Assembly: GCF_004353185.1 (NCBI RefSeq)
Contig: NZ_SMUS01000024.1
Coordinates: 1 to 64,000 of the forward strand
From: Clostridium cuniculi
GTDB lineage: Bacteria > Bacillota > Clostridia > Clostridiales > Clostridiaceae
Length of the DNA: 64,000 nt
Reading direction: 5' to 3'
The notes below the pieces were generated by a model. It did not search any database, was not told the origin of the DNA, and saw nothing but the letters and a program-made list of their open reading frames with translations. Every line of letters begins with the position of its first letter. Position 1 is the stretch's first letter. Below, in pieces: positions 35,652 to 44,276 of this stretch. Made by a program: the position numbers and the translations under genes.

Positions 35652-36338
35652 GTGATTCTTTATGAAAAGTTAGATAAAGAAACAGGAAAAGATTATGTGT
35701 ATAGAGTGTTAAAAGGCAACATTATGTGTTTAGAATTAAAACCTGGAGAATTATTAAGTGAGGCAGAGCTAGCTAAAAAGTTAAATGTATCAAGAACACC
35801 TATAAGAGAAGTATTAATAAAGCTTAAGGCTGAAAAATTAATAGAGGTTAAACCACAAGCAGGAACTTATGTTTCTTTAATAGCTTGGAATTTAATAGAA
35901 GAGGCTGTTTTCATTAGATATAATTTAGAAAAAGAAGCATTAAAAGAAGCTTGCGAAAATTTCTCAGAAGATATATTAATGGAAATGGAAAAGTGTCTAT
36001 TTGCACAAAAGTTAATTGCACAAAAAGGAGATAACTTAATAGAGTTTCATAATTTAGATAAGGAATTCCACAAATTGTTATTTGTTGGTATAAATAAATC
36101 AAATGTATGGGAATCTATTTGTAATATAAGCACTCATTATAATAGAATGAGATTGCTTGCAGAAATGAAGTCCAATAAAGAGTTTTTAGTAGATCAACAT
36201 ATAACATATTTAGATATTATAAAAAATAAAAAGAGTGATATTATTGAAGAGGTTGTATCAACTCATATTAAAGAACCGGTTGAACAATGGAAAAAATTGA
36301 TAAAAGAAGATGCAGAAATAGCTCATTATATAGTTTAA
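35652..36338 (+). CDS. GntR-family (FadR/FCD) regulator of glucuronide genes
   Basis: A 228-residue repressor. Residues 10-75 are the GntR winged helix (MCLELKPGELLSEAELAKKLNVSRTPIREVLIKLKAEKLIEVKPQAGTYVS). Residues 85-215 are an FCD ligand domain with the metal-binding His set (DKEFHKLL, STHYNRM, VDQHITYL, STHIKEP). FCD-type GntR proteins at uronate loci (UxuR, ExuR) release DNA on binding fructuronate or related acids; the actual ligand is inferred. It starts at GTG, with AGGAGG nine bases upstream. It is placed inside the regulon and has an operator at its own promoter. Confidence 0.9.
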   Translation: MILYEKLDKETGKDYVYRVLKGNIMCLELKPGELLSEAELAKKLNVSRTPIREVLIKLKAEKLIEVKPQAGTYVSLIAWNLIEEAVFIRYNLEKEALKEACENFSEDILMEMEKCLFAQKLIAQKGDNLIEFHNLDKEFHKLLFVGINKSNVWESICNISTHYNRMRLLAEMKSNKEFLVDQHITYLDIIKNKKSDIIEEVVSTHIKEPVEQWKKLIKEDAEIAHYIV

Positions 36339-36431
36339 TATAAAAATAAAAAAACAAATTAAAAAATAATACAAAAATATGAAAAAATAGCAAATTAATT
36401 TAAGAAAAGTAAAAAATATTATATAAAATAG

Positions 36432-36472
36432 AGCCATATTATATTAAATTTAATATTATATGGCTTTTTATT
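36432..36472 (+). terminator. Terminator of gntR
   Basis: AGCCATATTATATTA pairs imperfectly with TAATATTATATGGCT around a short loop and is followed by TTTTATT. Confidence 0.78.
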
Positions 36473-36507
36473 ATGTATAAAAATTTAAATGTTTTCAAAA
36501 AAAACTA

Positions 36508-36541
36508 TTGTAATTCATATATTAATATGCTAGTATACAAG
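36508..36541 (+). promoter_or_regulatory. Promoter and GntR-type operator, site 3
   Basis: TTGTAA (36508-36513), 17 bp and TAGTAT (36531-36536) repeat the geometry of site 1. CTAGTATACAAG (36530-36541), one base off the perfect palindrome, again covers the -10 box. It lies 28 bp before uxuB. Confidence 0.65.
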
Positions 36542-36568
36542 TATAGTAGTTGCAAGGAGGAATGAAAA

Positions 36569-37420
36569 ATGAAATTACCATTTAATATTGATTTAAAAGA
36601 TAAAGTTTGTGTTGTAACAGGTGGAACAGGAGTTCTTTGCGGAGCAATGGCAGACGCACTTGCAGAATGTGGAGCAAAAGTTGCTGTTTTAGCATTAGGA
36701 CAAGAAGCTTGTGATAATAAAGCTAAAGAGATAAATGAAAAAGGTGGACAAGCAATTGGTGTTGAAGCCAATGTTTTAGATAAAGAAAGCTTAAGAAAAG
36801 CTCATGAAATAATTCTTAAAGAATTCGGACCAGTTGATATATTAATAAATGGAGCTGGAGGAAATCATCCAAAGGGAACTACTACTAAAGAGTATTTAGA
36901 AGCTGAAGATTTAGAAAATGAAGAGTTAATAACATTCTTCGATTTAGATCCAAAAGGAGTAGAATTCGTATTTAATTTAAACTTCTTAGGAACATTACTT
37001 CCATCACAAGAGTTTAGTAAGGATATGATTAATAAAGATGGTGCTACAATAATTAATATATCATCTATGAATGCATTTACACCACTTACAAAGATACCAG
37101 CATATTCAGGAGCTAAAGCAGCAGTAAGTAACTTTACTCAATGGCTTGCAGTGCATATGTCTAAGGTTGGAGTTAGAGTTAATGCAATAGCACCAGGATT
37201 CTTTGTAACAGCTCAAAATAAAAAATTATTATTTAACGAAGATGGAACAGCAACACCAAGAACTGAAAAAATCTTAAATAGCACACCTATGAGAAGATTT
37301 GGTGAAGCTGAAGAATTAATAGGAACATTATTATACTTAGTGTCTGAAGAAGCATCAGGCTTTGTAAATGGAGTAGTTATTCCAGTTGATGGAGCATTTT
37401 CAGCTTATTCAGGAGTATAG
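36569..37420 (+). CDS. uxuB: D-mannonate oxidoreductase / fructuronate reductase (SDR type)
   Basis: A 283-residue short-chain dehydrogenase. The Rossmann motif CVVTGGTGVLCGAMADAL, the NGAGGNHPKG strand and the catalytic YSGAKAAV (Tyr and Lys) are visible, with the catalytic Ser in NISSMNAFT. SDR-type mannonate oxidoreductases of Firmicutes (YjmF-like) reduce fructuronate to mannonate, unlike the longer E. coli UxuB. The assignment rests on family pattern and its place in a complete uronate pathway. AAGGAGG precedes the ATG; kdgA follows after 13 nt. Confidence 0.88.
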   Translation: MKLPFNIDLKDKVCVVTGGTGVLCGAMADALAECGAKVAVLALGQEACDNKAKEINEKGGQAIGVEANVLDKESLRKAHEIILKEFGPVDILINGAGGNHPKGTTTKEYLEAEDLENEELITFFDLDPKGVEFVFNLNFLGTLLPSQEFSKDMINKDGATIINISSMNAFTPLTKIPAYSGAKAAVSNFTQWLAVHMSKVGVRVNAIAPGFFVTAQNKKLLFNEDGTATPRTEKILNSTPMRRFGEAEELIGTLLYLVSEEASGFVNGVVIPVDGAFSAYSGV

Positions 37421-37433
37421 GAGGTATAAAACA

Positions 37434-38042
37434 ATGATTTTAGATGAATTAAAAGCAAATGGAATCGTAGCTGTAGTCAGAGGTAAAAGTATTGATGAAG
37501 CTAGAGGATACATGGAAGCTTGCTTAAGAGGTGGAGTTAAATCATTGGAACTTACTTATACAATACCAGATGTATGTGAGCTTATAAAAGAATATAGCTC
37601 ACATGCAGAAGCATTAATTGGAGTTGGAAGTGTTTTGAATGCTAAAATGGATTCTGATGCAATTGAGGCTGGGGCAAAATATGTTGTAAGTCCAGGATAT
37701 AGTGAAGAAGTTAATAAGGTTTGTAAAGAAATGAATATTCTTTATTTACCAGGTTGTATGACAGTAAGTGAAATAATGAGAGCTATGGATGCTGGAAATA
37801 AAATGGTTAAATTATTCCCAGGAGATGCATTTGGACCAAAATATGTAAAAGCAATAAAAGCACCTATTCCAAATGTAGAAATAATGCCTACAGGAGGCGT
37901 TTCAGTTGATAATATTGAAGAGTGGTTTGCAAATGGAGTTTCTTGTGTTGGAGCTGGAAGTTCATTAATAAAAGGATCACTTGAAGATATAGAAAATAAA
38001 GCTAAAGCTTTCATGGAAAAGCTAGACAAAATTAGAGGTTAA
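37434..38042 (+). CDS. kdgA: KDPG/KHG aldolase
   Basis: A 202-residue class I aldolase that splits 2-keto-3-deoxy-6-phosphogluconate into pyruvate and glyceraldehyde-3-phosphate. GIVAVVRGKS is at the N-terminus, the catalytic Glu is in KSLELTYTIP, VGVGSV-like IGVGSVLNA follows, and the Schiff-base Lys lies in KMVKLFPGDAFGP. GGVSVDNIEEWFANGVSCVGAGS forms the phosphate site. ATG 37434 has GGAGGTATAAAACA upstream and matches the family start. It is in an operon with uxuB. Confidence 0.93.
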   Translation: MILDELKANGIVAVVRGKSIDEARGYMEACLRGGVKSLELTYTIPDVCELIKEYSSHAEALIGVGSVLNAKMDSDAIEAGAKYVVSPGYSEEVNKVCKEMNILYLPGCMTVSEIMRAMDAGNKMVKLFPGDAFGPKYVKAIKAPIPNVEIMPTGGVSVDNIEEWFANGVSCVGAGSSLIKGSLEDIENKAKAFMEKLDKIRG

Positions 38043-38060
38043 AAAATTTTTTTAAATAAA

Positions 38061-38072
38061 CTAGTATACTAG
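38061..38072 (+). promoter_or_regulatory. GntR-type operator, site 4
   Basis: A perfect CTAGTATACTAG palindrome, 67 bp before uxuA. With TAGTAT as a -10 box, the -35 would be TTAAAA (38039-38044), overlapping the kdgA stop codon. Confidence 0.65.
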
Positions 38073-38138
38073 TATTCGAAAAGTAGACTAGAAAAATTTA
38101 AAATAATAATCTATATTGTTAGAAGGAGGAAAAAAATC

Positions 38139-39191
38139 ATGGAAATGACATTCAGATGGTATGGTAAAGATGATCCAGTTAAAATTGAATACATCAAGCA
38201 AATACCAGGAATGAAGGGAATAGTCACGGCTATATATGATATTCCAGTTGGAGAAGTTTGGCCGTTAGATAGAATTTTAGAATTAAAAAAAGAAATAGAA
38301 AGTCATGGATTAAAGCTTTCAGTAATAGAAAGTGTACCAGTTCATGAGGATATAAAGCTTGGTTTACCAACAAGGGATAAATATATAGATAATTATATAC
38401 AAACAATTAGAAATTTAGCAGAAGCTGGCGTTGATACAATATGCTATAATTTTATGCCAGTATTTGATTGGACAAGATCTGATTTAAATTATGAATTAGA
38501 AGATGGCTCAACATGTTTAATATATGATGAAGAACAAGTTAAGAAGATGGATCCAGCTTTAGGTGAATTAGAGTTACCAGGATGGGATACTTCTTATGGA
38601 GAAGGTGGCCTTAAAGCTTTATTAGAACAATATAAAGATATAGATGAAGAAAAACTATGGAGTAATCTAAATTACTTTATACAAAGAATAATGAAGGTTG
38701 CTGATGAAGTAAGAATGAAAATGGCAATACATCCGGATGATCCACCATGGGGAATATTTGGATTACCAAGAATAATAACTAATTTTGATAACTTAAAGAG
38801 ATTCATAGATTTATATGATAGTCCATATCATGGAGTAACTTTATGTACAGGTTCTTTAGGATGTACTAAGTCTAATGATATAGTTAAGATGATTAACTAT
38901 TTTGGTAAAGAAAGAAATAGAATCCATTTTGCTCATCTTAGAAATGTAAAAATAACTGGAGATAGCAGCTTTAATGAAGTAGCTCATTTATCAGAAGCAG
39001 GTTCTTTAGATTTCTATGAAATAGTTAAAGCATACTGTGATTATGATTTTGCAGGTCCATATAGACCAGACCACGGAAGAATGATCTGGGGGGAAACTGG
39101 TAGACCTGGATATGGATTATATGATAGAGCATTAGGTGCAGTATATATTAATGGATTAATTGAAGCAATTAAAAAGAATAAAAATAATTAA
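38139..39191 (+). CDS. uxuA: Mannonate dehydratase
   Basis: A 350-residue TIM-barrel enzyme that dehydrates D-mannonate to 2-keto-3-deoxygluconate. Starts [40 protein letters not shown], typical of UxuA. Metal-ligand segments [25 protein letters not shown], and [11 protein letters not shown] are present, with [11 protein letters not shown] near the end. AGAAGGAGG precedes the ATG. It is followed after 19 nt by uxaC, and then the transporter, in one unit under operator site 4. Confidence 0.95.
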   Translation: MEMTFRWYGKDDPVKIEYIKQIPGMKGIVTAIYDIPVGEVWPLDRILELKKEIESHGLKLSVIESVPVHEDIKLGLPTRDKYIDNYIQTIRNLAEAGVDTICYNFMPVFDWTRSDLNYELEDGSTCLIYDEEQVKKMDPALGELELPGWDTSYGEGGLKALLEQYKDIDEEKLWSNLNYFIQRIMKVADEVRMKMAIHPDDPPWGIFGLPRIITNFDNLKRFIDLYDSPYHGVTLCTGSLGCTKSNDIVKMINYFGKERNRIHFAHLRNVKITGDSSFNEVAHLSEAGSLDFYEIVKAYCDYDFAGPYRPDHGRMIWGETGRPGYGLYDRALGAVYINGLIEAIKKNKNN

Positions 39192-39210
39192 TATATAAGG
39201 GGATAGTAAA

Positions 39211-40611
39211 ATGAAGAATTTTATGGATAAAGACTTTTTACTAGAAAATGAAGTAGCTAAAGTTTTATACCATAATTATGCTTCAAAGGTGCCAGTGTTT
39301 GATTATCACTGTCACCTAGTTCCTATGGAAATAGCCACAGATCATAAGTTTAAAAATGTAACTGAAATGTGGCTATACCATGACCACTATAAGTGGAGAG
39401 CTATGAGAAGCTTTGGTATAGATGAAGAATATATAACAGGAAATGCAAGTGACTATGATAAATTTTATCAGTTTGCAAAAATGATGCCATATTTAATTGG
39501 AAATCCAATTTATCATTGGTCTCATTTAGAACTTAAAAGATTCTTTGGAGTAGAAGAAACATTAAGTGAAAAAACAGCTGATATTATATGGGAAAAATGT
39601 AATAAGGCAATAGAAGAAAATGAGTTAACTGCTAAAAAGTTAATTGAAATGTCTAATGTTCTTTATATTGCAACTACAGATGATCCAATAGATGATTTAA
39701 GATATCATAAGCAAATAAAAGAAGATAAAAACTTTAAATGTTCTGTTAATCCAACCTTTAGACCAGAAAAAGCAATGAAAATACAAAACCAAGGATTTAA
39801 AGAGTACATAAGCAAGTTATCTGAAATTAGTAGTATTCAAATTAAATCTTTTAATGATTTAAAGAAAGCTTTAGAAATAAGATTAGATTATTTCTATGAA
39901 AATGGATGTATGATTAGTGACCACAGTTTAGAGAGGGTTATTTTTTATAATTTTTCATGTGAAGAAATTAACGAAATCTTTATTAAGGCTTTAAATGATC
40001 AAAATATAACTAATGAAGAAGCATCAAAATATTCAGTAGCATTATTAATAGAATTAGGAAAAATGTATGCTGAAAGAAAAATGGTAATGCAATTACACAT
40101 AGGTGCATTAAGAAACAATAATACAAGAATGTTTAATAAAGTAGGGGCAGATGCAGGATTTGATAGTATTGATGATGGTGAAATAGCATATTCACTTTCA
40201 AGGATATTAGATGAATTAGATAAGGAAGATAAGCTTCCGAAAACTATTTTATATTGCCTAAATCCAAAGGATAATGAAGTAATCGGAACTATGATTGGTA
40301 ATTTCCAAACTGGAGGAATAGCTGGAAAGATTCAATTTGGATCAGGATGGTGGTTTAATGATCAAAAAGATGGTATGGAAAGACAAATGATGGCATTATC
40401 ACAACTTGGCCTTATAAGTCAGTTTGTAGGTATGGTAACTGATTCAAGAAGCTTTTTATCTTATACAAGACATGAATATTTTAGAAGAATATTATGTAAT
40501 TACCTAGGACATTTAGTTGAAAGTGGTCAATATCCTTATGATGAAGAAATATTAGGTAATATTGTAGAAAATATTTGTTATAAAAATGCTAAGAAATATT
40601 TTGAAAGATAG
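39211..40611 (+). CDS. uxaC: Glucuronate isomerase
   Basis: A 466-residue amidohydrolase-fold isomerase converting D-glucuronate to D-fructuronate. FDYHCHLVPMEIA carries the metal-binding His pair, WLYHDHYKWRAMRSFG, YIATTDDPIDDLRYH, MQLHIGALRNNNTRMF and VGMVTDSRSFLSYTRHEYFRRIL are all family landmarks. Length is typical. AGGGGATAG precedes the ATG. With uxuA upstream it forms the isomerase and dehydratase pair on either side of the UxuB step. Confidence 0.96.
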   Translation: MKNFMDKDFLLENEVAKVLYHNYASKVPVFDYHCHLVPMEIATDHKFKNVTEMWLYHDHYKWRAMRSFGIDEEYITGNASDYDKFYQFAKMMPYLIGNPIYHWSHLELKRFFGVEETLSEKTADIIWEKCNKAIEENELTAKKLIEMSNVLYIATTDDPIDDLRYHKQIKEDKNFKCSVNPTFRPEKAMKIQNQGFKEYISKLSEISSIQIKSFNDLKKALEIRLDYFYENGCMISDHSLERVIFYNFSCEEINEIFIKALNDQNITNEEASKYSVALLIELGKMYAERKMVMQLHIGALRNNNTRMFNKVGADAGFDSIDDGEIAYSLSRILDELDKEDKLPKTILYCLNPKDNEVIGTMIGNFQTGGIAGKIQFGSGWWFNDQKDGMERQMMALSQLGLISQFVGMVTDSRSFLSYTRHEYFRRILCNYLGHLVESGQYPYDEEILGNIVENICYKNAKKYFER

Positions 40612-40730
40612 ACTATTGTATATTTAGAGTGGGAATTTTCAGAGTATGATATTCCCTTCTAGATTTAATATTATCATATGTGTAAATGTATTCAGAGAAT
40701 TGAAGAGTTATTTGGGAGAGTGAGTAAATT

Positions 40731-42122
40731 ATGTTTCTTGATTTAATAAGTAAAAAAGAAGATCAAGTAAAAGAGTTTAATATGGGTGATAAAATTGGAT
40801 ATGCATTTGGAGATTTCGGATGTGCTATATTCTTTGCATTCGTAAGTAGTTATTTAATGGTTTTCTATACAGATGTTTTAGGAGTAAGTGCAGCTGCTGT
40901 TGCTATATTATTTGTAATAGCTAGAGTATGGGATGCTATTGCTGACGTTGTAATGGGGGTTATTGTAGATAAGATAGGAACTACTAGGCATGGTAAGTTT
41001 AGACCTTATGTAGTTAGATTTGGTTTACCATTAGTTATAGTAGGTGTATTTTGTTTTACTTTAATTCCAGGTTTACCAGAAAATATGAAATTACCATATG
41101 CTTATGTAACATATATTTTATTTGGTATGTTATATACAGCAGTAAATATTCCATATGGTTCTTTAGCGTCTGTTATGAGTAATGATCCTGACGAAAGAAC
41201 TGCCTTATCAACATTTAGAAATATTGGATCTATGGCAGCAAATATTTTTGTAATGTTCTTTGTTCCAGAGGTAGTTTTCAATGCTCAAGGAGAAGTAACA
41301 GCAGAAGGATTTATACTTTGTGCAATAATACTTGCTATAATTTCTACAGTATCATTTTTCCTAAACTTTAGATTAACTAGAGAAAGAATAGTTCATAATA
41401 CAAGTCAAAATAAAAAAAGTTTATTAAGTACTTTAAAAATGTTATTAAAGAATAGAGCTTTCATAGGAGTTTCAGTAGCATCATTTACTATGATGGGGGC
41501 TTCTTTAACTATTACTTCTTTAAATGTATATATATTTAAAGATTATTTCAATAATACAGCATTAACGTCTTTAGGTGGAATGGTAGGAATGGTTGCAAGT
41601 TTTTGTGTTATTCCTTTTGCAGGAACTATAGTTAAGAAAATTGGTAAAAAGGAAGCAACAGTTTTAGGTGGAGCATTTGCCACAATTATTTATGGAATAA
41701 TGTTAATTATACCAAACTTAACAGCTATAACTTATATAGTACTATCATTTATTGCTGGATTAGGGACAGGATTAATTAATACGATAATATGGGCATTAGT
41801 TAGTGATGTTATTGATTACCAAGAATACATTAGTGGAGAAAGAAATGAAGGTACTGTTTATTCACTTTATTCATTGGCAAGAAAATTATCACAAGCTGTA
41901 TCTGGAGGAATTGGTGGAGTTGCATTATCAATACTAGGGTATAAATCAGGAGCTGCAGTACAAGCAGCATCAGTTGGATTAGGTATTAAAAATATGGCCT
42001 TAGGAATAGCTGTATTTGGATATTTATTGACAACATTAATATTATTATTTGTATATAATCTTTCTAAGAAGAGATTAGCAGAAGTTAATAATGAATTAGC
42101 AAAGAAAAGAGTTATGGTATAA
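40731..42122 (+). CDS. GPH-family glycoside/hexuronide:cation symporter
   Basis: A 463-residue, 12-helix transporter of the glycoside-pentoside-hexuronide (MFS_2) family. DKIGYAFGDFGCAIFFAFVSSYLMVFYTDVLG opens the first helix pair and RVWDAIADVVMGVIVDK holds the cation-site Asp residues. PYGSLASVMSNDPDERTALSTFRN is also typical. It is the only obvious uptake system of the regulon and probably imports beta-glucuronides or glucuronate with Na+ or H+. A weak hairpin but no operator separates it from uxaC, so it is likely read with that gene. Confidence 0.92.
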   Translation: MFLDLISKKEDQVKEFNMGDKIGYAFGDFGCAIFFAFVSSYLMVFYTDVLGVSAAAVAILFVIARVWDAIADVVMGVIVDKIGTTRHGKFRPYVVRFGLPLVIVGVFCFTLIPGLPENMKLPYAYVTYILFGMLYTAVNIPYGSLASVMSNDPDERTALSTFRNIGSMAANIFVMFFVPEVVFNAQGEVTAEGFILCAIILAIISTVSFFLNFRLTRERIVHNTSQNKKSLLSTLKMLLKNRAFIGVSVASFTMMGASLTITSLNVYIFKDYFNNTALTSLGGMVGMVASFCVIPFAGTIVKKIGKKEATVLGGAFATIIYGIMLIIPNLTAITYIVLSFIAGLGTGLINTIIWALVSDVIDYQEYISGERNEGTVYSLYSLARKLSQAVSGGIGGVALSILGYKSGAAVQAASVGLGIKNMALGIAVFGYLLTTLILLFVYNLSKKRLAEVNNELAKKRVMV

Positions 42123-42177
42123 CACTAAAAGTAAAAAGTTTTATTAGAATTAATTATTTTTTATATAAATAGGGTAT

Positions 42178-42202
42178 TAGTATACATTGACATGTATACT
42201 AG
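42178..42202 (+). promoter_or_regulatory. Promoter element and GntR-type operator, site 5
   Basis: TAGTATAC (42178-42185) and GTATACTAG (42194-42202) are operator half-words facing each other around a perfect -35 box TTGACA (42187-42192). The word CATGTATACTAG (42191-42202) is the closest 12-mer to the consensus. A repressor here would cover the -35 region of the GH3 gene promoter. Confidence 0.55.
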
Positions 42203-42245
42203 TATTCAATTAATTGAAAGATACGTTATAATGGAGGTAATAAAA

Positions 42246-44015
42246 ATGGTAAATTTAAAAGCAACACCTTATAATTTAGATGAAGAATCTATAAAATGGG
42301 TAGAAGATACAATAGCTAATATGTCTATTGAAGAAAAGATAGGACAATTATTTGTTAATATGGGATCTAGTCGTGATGAGGAGTATCTAAAAAGTATTTT
42401 AGATAATTATCATATTGGAGCTGTTCGTTATAATCCAGGTAAAGCTGAAGAAGTATATGAACAAAACAGAATATTACAAGAAAATTCTAAAATTCCACTA
42501 TTAATAGCTGCTAATACAGAAATGGGTGGAAATGGAGCATGCACAGATGGAACATATGTTGGTAATGAGGTGAAAATTGCTGCAACTCAAGACCCACACT
42601 ATGCTTATGAATTAGGAAGAATATCTGGTGTTGAAGCATCTGCTATAGGATGCAACTGGAGTTTTGCTCCAATTGTTGATATAAATAGAAACTGGAGAAA
42701 TCCAATAATCTCTACTAGAACTTGGTCTGCAGATGTTGATCAAACTTTAGAATTATCTCTAGAGTATATGAGAGGTATAAGAGAATCAGGAATTTTACCA
42801 GCTGCTAAGCATTTCCCTGGAGATGGTATAGATGAAAGAGACCAACATTTATCATTTGCGCCAAATTCTTTATCAGTAGAAGAATGGGATGCTACTTTCG
42901 GAAAAGTATACTCTGGATTAATTGAAGCAGGTCTTCCATCAATAATGGCAGGTCACATTGCTTTACCAAAATACGTAAAATACTTTAATCCAAATGCTAC
43001 AGTTCAAGAAATGAATATGCCTGCAACTTTAAGTAAATATGTATTAACAGATTTATTAAAAGGTAAAATGGGATTCAATGGCTTAGTTGTAACTGATGCA
43101 TCTCACATGGTTGCTATGACTTCAGCTATGAAACGTAAAGATATGTTACCAACTGCAATTGCTGCAGGTAGTGATTTATTCTTATTCTTTAATGATCCAG
43201 ATGAGGATTTCCAATGGATGATGGAAGGATATAAGAATGGAGTTATAACTGAAGAAAGACTTCATGATGCATTAAGTAGAATATTAGGTTTAAAAGCTTC
43301 TTTAGGATTACATAAGAAAGCTAAAACTGAAATATTACCACCAAAAGAAGAAGCTATGGCTAAAATTGGATTAGAAGAAAATAAAAAAGTAGCTTTAGAG
43401 GTAGCTGATAAAGGTATAACTTTAGTTAAGAATAATGAAGAAATATTCCCAATTTCACCAGATAAGACTAAGAGAGTGTTACTTGTAAATGCTAAAGGAT
43501 TTGAAGGTGGCTTTGGTAAATTTGTATCTCTTATGCAAGGAGTACAAAAAGGACCTATAGATATACTGAAAGAATTATTAGAAGCAGAAGGATTCCAAGT
43601 AGAAATATATGAATCACAAATAGATAAGGTTATGAAGTTACCAAAAGAAGAAATGTATTCAGCACTTGGTAATGTTTATGCTGGTAAGCGTCCAATATCT
43701 GAATTAACTTCAAAATATGATTTAGTTATAAACTTAGCTAATGTAGATGCAAGTGTTGATCAACGTCTTCAATGGCCACCAAGCAAAGGTACTCCAGATA
43801 TTCCATTCTATGTAAATGAAATACCTACTATCTTTGTTTCAGTACAATGTCCATTCCACTTAGCTGATGTACCACAAGTTAAGACTTATATAAATGCTTA
43901 TGATGGTAAAGATTATACTCTTAAAGCATTAGTTGATAAAATGATGGGACGTTCAGAATTTAAGGGAGTAAGTCCAGTAGATGCCTTCTGTGGACTTGAA
44001 GATACTAGATATTAA
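42246..44015 (+). CDS. Glycoside hydrolase family 3 protein (NagZ-like active-site loop)
   Basis: A 589-residue GH3 enzyme. The barrel domain (about residues 15-350) contains AKHFPGDGIDERDQHLSFAP, which matches the catalytic Asp/His loop of NagZ-type beta-N-acetylhexosaminidases, and VVTDASHMVAM with the nucleophile Asp. A C-terminal alpha/beta domain (about 385-580) follows. There is no signal peptide, so it acts inside the cell. Exact specificity is uncertain. Its operator places it in the glucuronide regulon, suggesting substrates with both glucuronic acid and an amino sugar. ATG 42246 with GGAGGTAATAAAA is chosen; the frame is open to 42192. Confidence 0.87.
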   Translation: MVNLKATPYNLDEESIKWVEDTIANMSIEEKIGQLFVNMGSSRDEEYLKSILDNYHIGAVRYNPGKAEEVYEQNRILQENSKIPLLIAANTEMGGNGACTDGTYVGNEVKIAATQDPHYAYELGRISGVEASAIGCNWSFAPIVDINRNWRNPIISTRTWSADVDQTLELSLEYMRGIRESGILPAAKHFPGDGIDERDQHLSFAPNSLSVEEWDATFGKVYSGLIEAGLPSIMAGHIALPKYVKYFNPNATVQEMNMPATLSKYVLTDLLKGKMGFNGLVVTDASHMVAMTSAMKRKDMLPTAIAAGSDLFLFFNDPDEDFQWMMEGYKNGVITEERLHDALSRILGLKASLGLHKKAKTEILPPKEEAMAKIGLEENKKVALEVADKGITLVKNNEEIFPISPDKTKRVLLVNAKGFEGGFGKFVSLMQGVQKGPIDILKELLEAEGFQVEIYESQIDKVMKLPKEEMYSALGNVYAGKRPISELTSKYDLVINLANVDASVDQRLQWPPSKGTPDIPFYVNEIPTIFVSVQCPFHLADVPQVKTYINAYDGKDYTLKALVDKMMGRSEFKGVSPVDAFCGLEDTRY

Positions 44016-44086
44016 TAAAAAGAAAAAATACTATTACAATACCTACCTAGACACTTAAGAATATTATAGAAAACAAACGAACGAGA

Positions 44087-44126
44087 TAAAAAGCATTTTC
44101 TTTTACTAAAGGAAAATGCTTTTTAT
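44087..44126 (+). terminator. Terminator of the GH3 gene
   Basis: AAAAGCATTTTC-type arm pairs with GAAAATGCTTTT around an ACTAA-centred loop, with a T run after. It marks the right edge of the accessory block. Confidence 0.9.
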
Positions 44127-44163
44127 TATATTAAAAATTATAGTAAACAAAAGATAAATTTCA

Positions 44164-44213
44164 TTGACAATAAAAATCAATAATTCTAAAATTAAATAAA
44201 GAATGTTTGTTCG
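44164..44213 (+). promoter_or_regulatory. uvrA promoter with LexA-like box
   Basis: TTGACA (44164-44169), a 17-bp spacer and TAAAAT (44187-44192) give a near-consensus promoter starting near 44199. GAATGTTTGTTCG (44201-44213), read on the other strand as CGAACAAACATTC, matches 12 of 14 positions of the Gram-positive LexA box and lies just after the start site, suitable for SOS repression. Confidence 0.55.
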
Positions 44214-44276
44214 AGAGTAAAATATACTATTTCTGACAAAAATAAAATAATGAAGTATATTGAAGAGGTTAAAAAA

